A DNA stretch of 8,353 bases from CAJBLF01 sp041679065 (GTDB taxonomy: Bacteria > Patescibacteriota > Gracilibacteria > Absconditabacterales > Absconditicoccaceae), in the NCBI GenBank assembly GCA_041679065.1, contig JBBABI010000050.1, forward strand, positions 1 through 8,353, written 5' to 3'. Below are positions 1-6,082 of the stretch, one piece after another. Below the pieces are notes generated by a model that did not search any database, was not told the origin of the DNA, and saw only the letters and a program-made list of their open reading frames with translations. The first letter of the stretch is position 1. Each line of letters begins with the position of its first letter. Both the position numbers and the translations under genes were made by a program.

Positions 1-84
1 GCAGGCTCGAGTTTTGAAGCTCCTTTCAATAATATCGTAGGAAAAGTATATATCAGATTTTTTCCTAACTTCACTACTTTCTAG
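1..84 (+). CDS. C-terminal end of a probable signal peptidase I (5' end outside window)
   Basis: Frame 1 is open from the first base to a TAG at 82-84 and encodes 27 residues. The stretch NNIVGKVYIRFFP resembles the end of bacterial type I signal peptidases, where a conserved 'enIVGKvffrywP' segment follows the catalytic core. The preceding GSSFEAP would sit where the family has its 'DSR.fGp' segment, but the match there is loose. If right, the enzyme is a membrane serine/lysine protease that removes signal peptides from exported proteins. The catalytic Ser and Lys lie upstream of the window and cannot be checked. The next gene begins within about 40 bases on the same strand, so the two may be cotranscribed. 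The assignment rests on one short motif; any other protein ending this way would fit. Confidence 0.45.
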   Translation, partial: AGSSFEAPFNNIVGKVYIRFFPNFTTF

Positions 85-120
85 TTAGTGAATGATTCTT
101 TTATCGCTTTTTTATTTATC

Positions 121-690
121 ATGAAGATCTTTTCTAATTTTGATACGAAATTAAGAGCTAAGAAATATAATGAATATATCCAGCAATATGGAGAAGGTAA
201 TGTTACTTGTTTCGGAAGAAGCAGACTTTATCGGTGGGTCAAGGTATTCTTGCCGAGTTTGCTTATAATGGCTGGTTCTGTGATACTATTGATTTTGCTG
301 TATAGTCGGTTCCAATGAACATGATTTAACTATATGCTATTGGCAGCCATTCTTTTGGATATATTATTATTCTTCCCTAGAATAGGCAAATACATAGATT
401 ATAAGATGGACTTTATTATCGTGACTCCTGAATCTTTGATGATGTACGATCAAACTGGTATTTTCAAAAGGGATGTGGTCACTATCGGTGTGCCAAATAT
501 CAAAACTATTTCTCTCAGAAAAAAATGATTCTTGTATAGTATTTTTGATAATGGAGATATTATTGTTTTGTCCGAGGCCAATATTACTGATGGTGAAGTA
601 ACGCTTAAATGGGTTCCTAGACCGGAAAAGAGAAGGAATCAGATTGCCAACATTATCTGACTTGATCAAAAAGAAGCTAGTTCTAGATAA
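121..690 (+). CDS. Membrane protein with bacterial PH-like domain, TGA read as Gly
   Basis: With TGA as glycine (codons at 316, 322, 526 and 658) the frame runs to TAA at 688-690, giving 189 residues from ATG 121. A GTG at 88 in the same frame would add 11 residues; neither start has a clear Shine-Dalgarno sequence. The layout is a short basic cytoplasmic N-terminus, two hydrophobic helices (about residues 43-60 and 70-84) separated by a short loop, then a soluble domain of about 100 residues with alternating strands (FIIVTPESLMMYD, GIFKRDVVTIGVPNIKTI, GFLYSIFDNGDIIVLSEA). This arrangement matches the small two-helix proteins with bacterial PH (bPH/YdbS-like) domains that are common in CPR genomes. 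Their role is unknown; a membrane-anchored binding or scaffolding function is only a guess. It lies directly behind the probable signal peptidase gene. Confidence 0.75.
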
Positions 691-787
691 TGTTTTAGCT
701 TGAAGCATGAGGCATAAGGCTGAAAGAACTTAGACCTTAGAAATTATCTCCAAAATTCCTAAATTTTTAAATTCTAAATTACTCTTT
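691..787 (+). other. Intergenic leader upstream of hsp20, with repeat-like sequence
   Basis: This 97-base AT-rich gap holds a GCTTGAAGCATGAGGCATAAGGC stretch (698-720) related to the TGCATGA-type repeats seen inside two genes near 3665 and 4375. It then holds a run of AAATT/TAAATT words (about 760-780) directly before the hsp20 start codon. No Shine-Dalgarno sequence, CIRCE inverted repeat or convincing -35/-10 pair was found. Confidence 0.4.
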
Positions 788-1141
788 ATGGCTGATGTAA
801 AAGATGTTCCTCATATTCCGTATGATATCTATGAATCACCACAGGAGATTGTCATCATTCTGCCATTAGGAGGAGTGAAAAAAGAGAGTATCAAACTGGA
901 AATCAAGGATTATAGATTAGTCATCACTGGCAAAAGGATCAAGCCGCAATTCAAAGAAAATCTCATTTCACTCAAAGAAGAGTGCTATTGGGGTTCGATC
1001 ACTCAGGTTATTGATCTTCCTCCGCAAGTCTATTTTGATAAAATTCATAGTAAATTAACGCCCGATAATACCTTGGAAATTATTGTACCCAAAGCGCTTG
1101 TCCCCGAGAAGATTTCGCTTGAAGTAGAATACGACAAATAG
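788..1141 (+). CDS. Small heat-shock protein, Hsp20/alpha-crystallin family
   Basis: This 117-residue ORF runs from ATG to TAG and needs no recoded codon. Most of it is an alpha-crystallin domain. YDIYESPQEIVIILPLGGV corresponds to the family's 'vdiyEtdde.vv.aelPGv' start, ESIKLEIKDYRLVITGKR to strands 3-5, and the C-terminal LTPDNTLEIIVPK to the conserved A-x-x-x-n-G-v-L-t-i-x-x-P-K signature, with N-T in place of N-G. The N-terminal arm is very short (about 10 residues) and the tail after the domain is about 14 residues, with no obvious I-x-I/V anchor. The protein is expected to be an ATP-independent cytoplasmic holdase. Its four glycines all use GGN codons, unlike neighbouring genes. No heat-shock regulatory element was recognised upstream. 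Confidence 0.88.
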   Translation: MADVKDVPHIPYDIYESPQEIVIILPLGGVKKESIKLEIKDYRLVITGKRIKPQFKENLISLKEECYWGSITQVIDLPPQVYFDKIHSKLTPDNTLEIIVPKALVPEKISLEVEYDK

Positions 1142-1155
1142 TTCCTTATCGGGGA

Positions 1156-1197
1156 GTGGAAACGTTGAAAGGTTGAAAAATGGAAATATGGAAATTT
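1156..1197 (+). repeat. Degenerate GTTGAAA / ATGGAAA direct repeats in the CYTH gene leader
   Basis: Between the Hsp20 stop and the CYTH start lies a run of near-repeated words: GGAAAC-GTTGAAA-GGTTGAAAA-ATGGAAAT-ATGGAAAT. The same vocabulary, on the opposite strand, appears upstream of the pyruvyl transferase gene (7111-7139 reads as CATTGAAGC-GTTGAAGC-GTTGAAAT-ATGGAAAC in the direction of that gene). The units are seven to nine bases and not perfectly periodic. I see no ORF across it. Confidence 0.6.
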
Positions 1198-1244
1198 ATT
1201 CGACCATCCAATAAGTTTTTTATGCTTTAAAGAGGGTATGTCTT

Positions 1245-1763
1245 ATGGCACATGTAAATATTGAGATCAAAGTGAAATTAAACAATCGTGATCAGATTAG
1301 AGAGATTCTGAAATCAAGAAATGCTGATTTTAAAGGTGTTGATCATCAGATTGATACTTATTTTAATGTCAGTTCTGGTAAATTAAAATTAAGAGAAGGA
1401 AATATTGAAAATGATTTGATTTATTATCAGAGAGAGGATAAGGAAGGCCCCAAACAATCTGATATCATTTTGTTTCCATCAGATCCTGCATCTTCATTGA
1501 AAGAAATTTTAACAAAATCGCTTGGTGTTCTGGTTGTTGTAGATAAAACAAGAGAAATCTACTTTATCGATAATGTGAAATTTCATATTGATACGGTGGT
1601 GGATTTGTGAACCTTTGTGGAAATTGAGGCAAGAGATCCTGAGTGAATTTTTGGAAGGGAAAAGCTATTGCAACAGTGCCAATTGTTTCTTGATTTATTC
1701 AAAATCTCTCAAGAAGACTTGATTTCTGTTTCTTATAGCGATCTATTATTGGAAAAAAAATAA
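1245..1763 (+). CDS. CYTH-domain protein (CyaB/thiamine-triphosphatase-like), TGA read as Gly
   Basis: With TGA as glycine at 1608-1610 and near 1650 the frame continues to TAA 1761-1763, giving 172 residues. Near the N-terminus NIEIKVKL carries the E-x-K part of the ExExK signature; the first Glu is Asn, as in many class IV CyaB-like members beginning 'nIEIKar'. DTYFNVSSGKLKLREG and YYQREDKEGPKQSD match the family's 'DTYF.v..GrLKLRe' and 'yyeRpd..gpk.Sd' motifs, and VEIEARD supplies acidic residues of the tunnel's far side. CYTH enzymes bind triphosphates and divalent metal inside a beta-barrel; known activities are thiamine triphosphatase, inorganic triphosphatase and class IV adenylate cyclase. 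Which applies here cannot be read from sequence. The ATG has a purine-rich AGAGGG eight to nine bases upstream, the only Shine-Dalgarno-like site in the window. Confidence 0.82.
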
Positions 1764-1874
1764 CAAAATATGTAGAAGGCAATATTGAGCGGTTCGATGT
1801 TAGAAAATCTGGCTAAACAGTTTTTCCATCTTTCTAAGCAAGCAGGTTCTTTCGGTGTCTCAGTATACAAGGTG

Positions 1875-1909
1875 AAAAATAGAGGGATAAATTCTTTCTA
1901 TTTTTTTTT
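1875..1909. terminator. Bidirectional AT-rich terminator between convergent genes
   Basis: AAAAATAGA (1875-1883) and TCTATTTTT (1897-1905) form a perfect nine-base-pair stem with a 13-base loop. On the plus strand it is followed by more T (1906-1909). On the minus strand the far arm also ends in a T run. It sits in the gap between the CYTH gene (+) and the radical SAM gene (-), overlapping the latter's last codons, where a shared terminator is expected. The stem is GC-poor, so strength is uncertain. The rest of 1764-1897 shows no convincing gene. Confidence 0.5.
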
Positions 1910-2728
1910 GATGTCTTTGTGGTGAAAGTATACTGTGTATTTGACTCCATGATTTTGACAGAATTGCTGAATATCTCCTGCTACTTTGTTTCGGTATTCT
2001 TCGTATGCACCTTCTTCATAGATTTCTTTGTATTTTTCTGGAAGTGTTGGATCGATTTTACTGATAATCTGATATATTGCCGTCTTGATGGATGGATAAA
2101 GATTGAGATTTTCAAATCGATATTCATCTACATATGCCTTTGTTTCGTTGATGATATCTTTCCGTTTTGTAATCTCTGGTAGGAGAGGGGAAATAAATAA
2201 CGTTGTGTGGATTCAGCTTTCATGTAGTTTTTCTAGGCTCTCTTTCCTTTGGTGAAGTGGAGGAGAATCTTTTTCAAAAAGCTTTTTGGTCTGTTCGTCG
2301 TTTGTACAAAATGATGTTGTAACATTTATATTCTTTATCTGTTTCAAAAGGTCTATATCGCGAGTTACCAGTTTGGATTTGGTGATAATATCTATCTGTG
2401 CTGGTATCTCTAGTAATTTTTTGAGGATATTCCTTGTAATCTGATACTGTTCTTCTATTGCTTGATAGGGATCAGTAACGGATCAAATGACGATCCTTTT
2501 GCCTGCATATTTTGTGATATTTTTTATTACATCAGCGCTATTCGTTTTGATATCTACAAACTCTCCTCGATTGTCTTGTATATGTCAGGTGAATTTTCTC
2601 ATAAAGTTCGCGTAGCAATAGTTGCATCCATGTGAACATCAGATATAAGGATTAATTACAAAATCTGCTCCTGGTAATTTGGAAGGAGTGATAATCGTTT
2701 TGGCTGTTATTTCTTGTGTTTTTATCAT
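1898..2728 (-). CDS. Radical SAM protein, spore photoproduct lyase-like (SPL/Rv2578c type), TGA read as Gly
   Basis: Read on the minus strand from ATG (2726-2728) to TAG (1898-1900), this is 276 residues with four TGA codons. Cys31, Cys35 and Cys38 form the CxxxCxxC motif that ligates the [4Fe-4S] cluster, in the context NPYIGCSHGCNYCYA, which is almost exactly the start of SPL-family proteins (NPYrGCsHgCvYCYAR). Gly30 is the TGA codon at 2639-2641. GSVTDPYQAIEEQYQITRNIL matches the family's 'vtDpYqPiE...lTr..Le' segment, and IDIITKSKLVTRDIDLL is the next barrel strand and helix. The family cleaves S-adenosylmethionine to a 5'-deoxyadenosyl radical. True SPL repairs UV thymine dimers in spores, but this shorter group has no established substrate, and no spores are expected here. 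Its start overlaps the upstream ligase gene by seven bases (ATGATAA), implying translational coupling. Confidence 0.85.
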
Positions 2729-4044
2729 TTATCTTTTACTTGTGAAAATAAGTATCAGGTGCTAACTCCCCAGAGGATGAAGAAGATATAATTAACCATA
2801 CTATCCTCAAAGACGTGCAAAAAGAATCCCATGATAAGTAAGGCTATTCGTCCAATAGTTAACCCTATTCGGATCCTATATATCTGTATATCTGTTTCGC
2901 TATGTATCTGAGTGAAATAGTTTTTTATTCTTCTGGTGATTATTTGTATCTGCCGTATGCTAATGATCCGTATGATAAAGCCAATAGTGCCGATATCCAA
3001 AATCAGTTGAAAAAAATAGTTTTCTGGTAACAGTGTTCCGTTGTGATGAATGGCAGGTCAGGAGGTTCCTAGTCCATATCAGTTCGGTTGCTGGATAATA
3101 TAACTAATGCTTTCCAGAAATTTAGTCAGATGGATGCGAGTAGATTCTCGTTTGAGGATGCTTAATCCAGCTAATCATAACATCACTAGGCCGACAACTC
3201 ATCGCGCTATTTTTTTGTTTTTTCTAATTCGTTTGAAGTTGAGCAAAGCGATTGCGACGATTCATCCCACTAATGCAGATCTAGATAAGGTAAGGAGAAT
3301 GGCTGCTATCCGAAGGATGATGACTATCATATTTCGTACTGCTATTTTGTCCTTAGCTCGATTTACCAAGCTTTTAATCTTATTCTTACAGAGAATGACA
3401 ATGAGTGGTAGAAATGCGATGAGGAAATAGCCATAATTATTGGGTCCGGAAAACAGCCCTTGCCATCTAGGAGTTCCCTTATATCCAGTAAGATAATATA
3501 TCGGCGGTTTTGCTCCGAAAACGAAATCATTGAATGGGCCGTAGCCTATATGGAGAAAGAAATCTGGTCGAAAAAACTTAGCTACTTGTCGGAAGAATCC
3601 TGCTATCAATGTTATGATCAAAAATGATTTTATGAATTGGAAAAAATTATTGATTCATGATGCATGATGCATGATTCAAGATTTTTCTTCATTCCATATA
3701 TATCCGATGAACGTAGCCGATAAGAAGATGGGGATATAGAGAAATCCGTATTTGATCCCGACAAGCATATCAGAAACATTCTTTCCTTTTATATACGATA
3801 TTCCTACAGAGAAAATAACAAGAATGATGAAAGATATCCGTGGTCGTTTCCATTGTCTGAAGTAGTCTTTGAGATCTCTGAAATAGTATATGAAAATCGC
3901 TACGATGAAAATTAGTCGGATGCAGTCTCTGATGATGGCTGGCAATTCCGGATTGATTCATCAAAATATCCCGTATCGGATGACCGTAACGAGAATATGA
4001 TAGAGGACTATGAAGATGAGGAATCCTTGGATAAATTTTTTCAT
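2722..4044 (-). CDS. O-antigen ligase/polymerase-like membrane protein (Wzy/WaaL superfamily), TGA read as Gly
   Basis: With eleven TGA codons read as glycine, one frame runs from ATG 4042-4044 to TAA 2722-2724 (440 residues). It contains about ten hydrophobic helices. A soluble loop before GTPRWQGLFSGPNNYG (residues 190-205), the LSRSA motif in a helix (253-257), GLGTSGP in the large periplasmic-type loop, and PENYFFQLILDIGTIGF (340-356) are landmarks of the PF04932 O-antigen ligase/polymerase family. Such proteins transfer or polymerise undecaprenyl-linked glycans on the outer face of the membrane. Residues 123-131 (GIMHHASGI) come from a TGCATGA-type repeat inserted in a loop without breaking the frame. 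The start is preceded by AATGAAC-type direct repeats and lacks a Shine-Dalgarno sequence. Its stop overlaps the radical SAM start. Whether it acts as polymerase or ligase cannot be decided. Confidence 0.85.
3652..3678 (-). repeat. TGCATGA-type short repeat inside the O-antigen ligase-like gene
   Basis: The plus strand reads ATTCATGA-TGCATGA-TGCATGA-TTCA, several overlapping copies of a seven-base unit containing the palindrome TGCA/ATGCAT. On the coding strand it encodes GIMHHASG in a hydrophilic loop between two membrane segments. It is in frame only because the TGA codons at both ends are read as glycine. A related tract lies in the glycosyltransferase gene at 4355-4390, and a diverged one at 698-720. 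Confidence 0.65.
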
Positions 4045-4088
4045 GAATGAATTAATGAATAATGAACAATGAACAATGAACAATGATG
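4045..4088 (-). repeat. AATGAAC direct repeats directly upstream of the ligase-like gene
   Basis: Three perfect tandem AATGAAC units (4061-4081) are flanked by related units AATGAAT, TTAATGAAT and AATGATG. Read toward the ligase gene this is a run of ATTGTTC/ATTATTC words ending at the start codon itself. It replaces the usual ribosome-binding region. The function is unknown; a slippage-prone leader is one possibility. Confidence 0.7.
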
Positions 4089-4149
4089 GTGTTTTTTTTA
4101 TATTTGTTTGGGAGATAAAAACAATGGAAAAGTGGTTGAAAGGCGTAGG

Positions 4150-4236
4150 ATATTCCATAAAATGCGTAAATGGCGTAAATGCCGTTCATTGAATCCGCTA
4201 TTTACTGTGTTTACGGTTTTTTACTGTATTTACCTT
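4150..4236 (+). repeat. GTAAATG / TTTAC repeats forming an imperfect inverted leader before the glycosyltransferase
   Basis: The first part repeats GCGTAAATG-GCGTAAATG (about 4163-4181). The second repeats TTTACTGTG-TTTACGG-TTTTTTACTGTA-TTTAC (4201-4233). The GTAAAT words can pair with the later ATTTAC words, so the transcript could fold into a long imperfect hairpin ending just before the ATG at 4240. The tract lies in the divergent gap between the ligase-like and glycosyltransferase genes, where promoters for both must lie. No clear -35/-10 pair was identified in it. Confidence 0.5.
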
Positions 4237-4239
4237 AAT

Positions 4240-5108
4240 ATGAAGCTCAGTGTAGTCATCCCGACAAGAGGAGATCAGAATATGAAGAATATCGCTGCTT
4301 GTCTGCAATCTCAGACATTTAGAGATTTTGAGGTGATTTTTGTCGTAGACAAAATGCTTGATGCATGAAGCATGATGCATGATGCATGACACATTCGTTA
4401 CATTACAAACCTGAATTCTGATCTGAAACCAAGGAATAATGCCAGCGAGCTGAGGAATTATTGAATAAAGGCTGCGAAAGGGGAGTTTATCCTGCTGATG
4501 GATGATGATGAACAATTTGATGATGATTATCTGGAAAGGAATATTGAGTTGCGGGAAAAATATAGATGAAAAAGGACTTCGTTTTGACTCCGACCTTGAT
4601 GTATAGGAAAACTGGTCACGTGCAGAATTATGGTTTTAAATATTTTGATTTCCGATTGAGTAGACCGATTCCGCTCAAGTTGACCAAGGAACGAGACTCT
4701 ATCCAGATGTATTCAGGTAATTCGTTGTTTGCTCCAGCTTCTATTTTTCAAACAATACTTTTTGATGAACAACTAGATTTCGTGTATGAAGATCTAGATT
4801 TTACCTATAGGATTCATCATGCGGGATATCCGCTTATCGTATTGCGTGATCTCAGAATCTATCATATGGAAAGAGATAAGACCAAATTGGAAGAAGCGCG
4901 AGTCGGTAATGCATACGCTGCCTATAGGAAAGCGAAACATAGAATGTTGTTTGTCAAAAAATACGGCTCATTGGCCGATAAGATAAAATTTTACCTCTTT
5001 GGTTTCTGGGGCCAGCCGATGTGGCTGATTTTGAAAGTGCTGCTGTATGGCAAAGGGAAGCCGAGAGGGAGGATTATAAGGGCGATTATTAAGGGAACTT
5101 TTTCTTAA
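4240..5108 (+). CDS. Family 2 glycosyltransferase (GT-A fold), interrupted by a -1 frameshift near 4569-4573
   Basis: The first part (4240 to about 4572, TGA read as Gly four times) begins MKLSVVIPTRGDQ, the classic GT2 nucleotide-sugar binding start. It carries the acceptor-side helix NNASELRNYGIKAAKGEF and the metal-binding DxD motif LLMDDDEQFDDDYLE. The second part, in the next frame from 4569 to TAA 5106-5108, completes the family: NSLFAPASIF, then FDEQLDFVYEDLDFTYRIHHAGY with the ED motif of rhamnosyl/galactosyltransferase-like GT2 enzymes, and a basic hydrophobic tail (about residues 258-275) that may touch the membrane. The break lies in GATGAAAAAGGAC; one more A would join the parts as EKYRGKKDFVLTP. 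It could be a sequencing error, a real mutation or slippage. Upstream in-frame codons from 4108 are repeat-derived and were not taken as coding. The enzyme likely adds a sugar to a lipid-linked surface glycan. Confidence 0.8.
4355..4390 (+). repeat. TGCATGA-type short repeat inside the glycosyltransferase gene
   Basis: The sequence GCTTGATGCATGAAGCATGA followed by TGCATGATGCATGAC is a run of overlapping TGCATGA units. In frame it encodes MLDAGSMMHDAGH, sitting between the second strand (FEVIFVVDK) and RYITNLN, where GT2 enzymes normally have the short 'DGSTD' turn. It appears to be an insertion that kept the frame, with two of its codons being recoded TGA. Confidence 0.6.
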
Positions 5109-5253
5109 TGTTTGCAACTAATCTGAAGTTATTTTCAATGTAGGGAGAGAAACCGCTGGATTCTGGGAGGGCTGCATTTGGTCTTACCTTTCTCTTGAAA
5201 TATGTCAATAAATAGTTATACATTATTTGTTTTTATGTTGTAATGACAAAAAA
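5109..5253 (+). other. Intergenic region between the glycosyltransferase and the Lcl-like gene
   Basis: This 145-base gap contains a GC-richer stretch (5133-5180) of no recognised function and then an AT-rich segment with the promoter candidate described separately. No small ORF with a recognisable product and no tRNA-like fold was seen. Confidence 0.4.
5195..5222 (+). promoter_or_regulatory. Candidate sigma-70-type promoter for the Lcl-like gene
   Basis: TTGAAA (5195-5200, five of six to the -35 consensus) is separated by 16 bases from TATACA (5217-5222, four of six to the -10). The start codon is at 5254, about 25 bases after the expected transcription start. No Shine-Dalgarno sequence intervenes; the leader just before the ATG is A-rich. 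Such matches occur by chance in AT-rich DNA. Confidence 0.4.
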
Positions 5254-5979
5254 ATGGCTGATCCAAATAAATTTAGCGTTGAGGATTGAGAGCAATGATT
5301 TACTCTCAAAGTTTCGGAGAAAACTGATATAACTGATGCTGAGCTTGTAGATATTCTTGGCAATGAACGTATTGCTGGACTTCAAAAATTACAACTTGCT
5401 AAAAAAAAAGAGCAATATGAGTCATTGAAACCTGCATGATTTGATGACGCACCCGAATCAGTAAAAGCAAAATGGGAAAAGTATAAAAATACAGATAACC
5501 TTGAGAAGTTACAATGGATACATGATAACGTTTCGTATAATGCTGATCATACTATGAATATTATTAAACTCAAAAAAACATTCTGCGAAGATATTAGCTG
5601 ACAGAATAAGAGATTCACTTGGGAACAGGCACAGGAATTAGAAAAGACAAATGCCGGATGATATAAGCTGATGAGTGATTATAATGGCTGTGATGCTGAT
5701 AAGAAGGAACAAACTGATCGGTATAAAGTGATAAATATCTTTAGTAATGGCAATGGAGATACTGTTGAGGGTATGGTACTCTTTAAAGATATGGCATGAT
5801 GTAATGATCGATACTGGACAACTACACCTTATAAAGATGAAAATTGAACAGAAGTCAAAGGCGTTGCTCTCATCAGGAGATTGAGCAAGGACGGCTGTAA
5901 TAGGACCTGGGACGATGCAGGCAACAGTGGCCTCGGTCTCCGCGTTTGCGGTTTCAAGGACTCTATGAAGGTCGCGTAA
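5254..5979 (+). CDS. Unrecognised protein with Lcl/DUF1566-like C-terminus, TGA read as Gly
   Basis: Seven TGA codons read as glycine open a frame from ATG 5254 to TAA 5977-5979 (241 residues). There is no signal peptide or membrane helix. The first ~100 residues are charged and probably helical (QKLQLAKKKEQYESLKP, PESVKAKWEKYKNTDNLEKLQW). The C-terminal ~85 residues contain YWTTTPYKDENG and end GLGLRVCGFKDS. These recall the 'YWSSTpy...GFsVRCfrd' ending of Lcl/DUF1566 C-type-lectin-like domains, frequent in Gracilibacteria and SR1 proteins. The last 100 bases (5881-5980) are about 56% GC by count, against 25-37% in sampled lines of the same gene. They use GGC/GGT rather than TGA for glycine and many NNC codons. 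This looks like a distinct cassette or a hypervariable end such as a diversity-generating retroelement target, but no template repeat or reverse transcriptase lies in the window. Function is unknown. Confidence 0.72.
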
Positions 5980-6049
5980 GTGGCCTAATATCCGACTTGT
6001 TCTCTAAGATATATAATTAATGATGGAGTTTTAAAAATCCCCCATCCGC
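5980..6049 (+). other. Gap between convergent genes leading into the palindromic element
   Basis: Seventy bases separate the Lcl-like stop from the pyruvyl transferase stop. They are AT-rich apart from the ATCCCCC arm (6037-6043) of the palindromic element. No separate T-tract terminator was found for the plus-strand gene. Confidence 0.4.
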
Positions 6050-6082
6050 CTAGGCGGATACCTCCCCCTTTATAAAGGGGGA
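6037..6082. repeat. REP-like double palindrome, overlapping the pyruvyl transferase 3' end
   Basis: Two perfect palindromes lie side by side: ATCCGCCTAGGCGGAT (6044-6059) and TCCCCCTTTATAAAGGGGGA (6063-6082). An extra TCCCCC arm at 6038-6043 could pair with the final GGGGGA and enclose the first palindrome, giving alternative nested hairpins. The CCCCCTTTATAAAGGGGG type is a dispersed intergenic repeat familiar from many environmental bacterial genomes, including CPR. It lies between convergent genes and may terminate both, but no long T tract follows the stem on the plus strand. The pyruvyl transferase reads through it and stops at the TAG in its centre (6050-6052). Confidence 0.75.

Noticed and set aside
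367..708. Minus-strand ORF opposite the PH-domain gene
   Set aside because: No recognisable motif, and it overlaps a plus-strand frame with two membrane helices and a PH-like domain.
1797..1897. Small plus-strand gene beginning MLENLAKQFFHLSKQ
   Set aside because: It has an ATG and some helical character, but it runs into the terminator hairpin and then antisense to the radical SAM gene, with no ribosome-binding site.
1919..2182. Plus-strand ORF, Cys/Phe-rich, starting with GTG
   Set aside because: It lies opposite the radical SAM gene, whose conserved motifs fix the coding strand; its odd composition is that of an antisense shadow.
1899..2728. Calling the radical SAM gene splB (spore photoproduct lyase)
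   Set aside because: The cluster motif and SPL-like context are present, but it is shorter than true SPL, the catalytic cysteine was not identified, and the lineage is not known to sporulate.
3107..3430. Plus-strand ORF rich in Arg and Met
   Set aside because: Antisense to the ligase-like gene, which has family motifs across the same bases.
4061..4088. CRISPR array
   Set aside because: Units are seven bases in direct tandem without spacers.
4108..4239. N-terminal extension of the glycosyltransferase to 4108
   Set aside because: The added residues are basic, come from the GTAAATG/TTTAC repeats and precede the canonical MKLSVVIPT start, so 4240 was chosen.
5143..5197. Terminator after the glycosyltransferase from AGAGAAA pairing with TTTCTCT
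   Set aside because: Only seven pairs with a loop of nearly 40 bases and no T tract; not better than chance.
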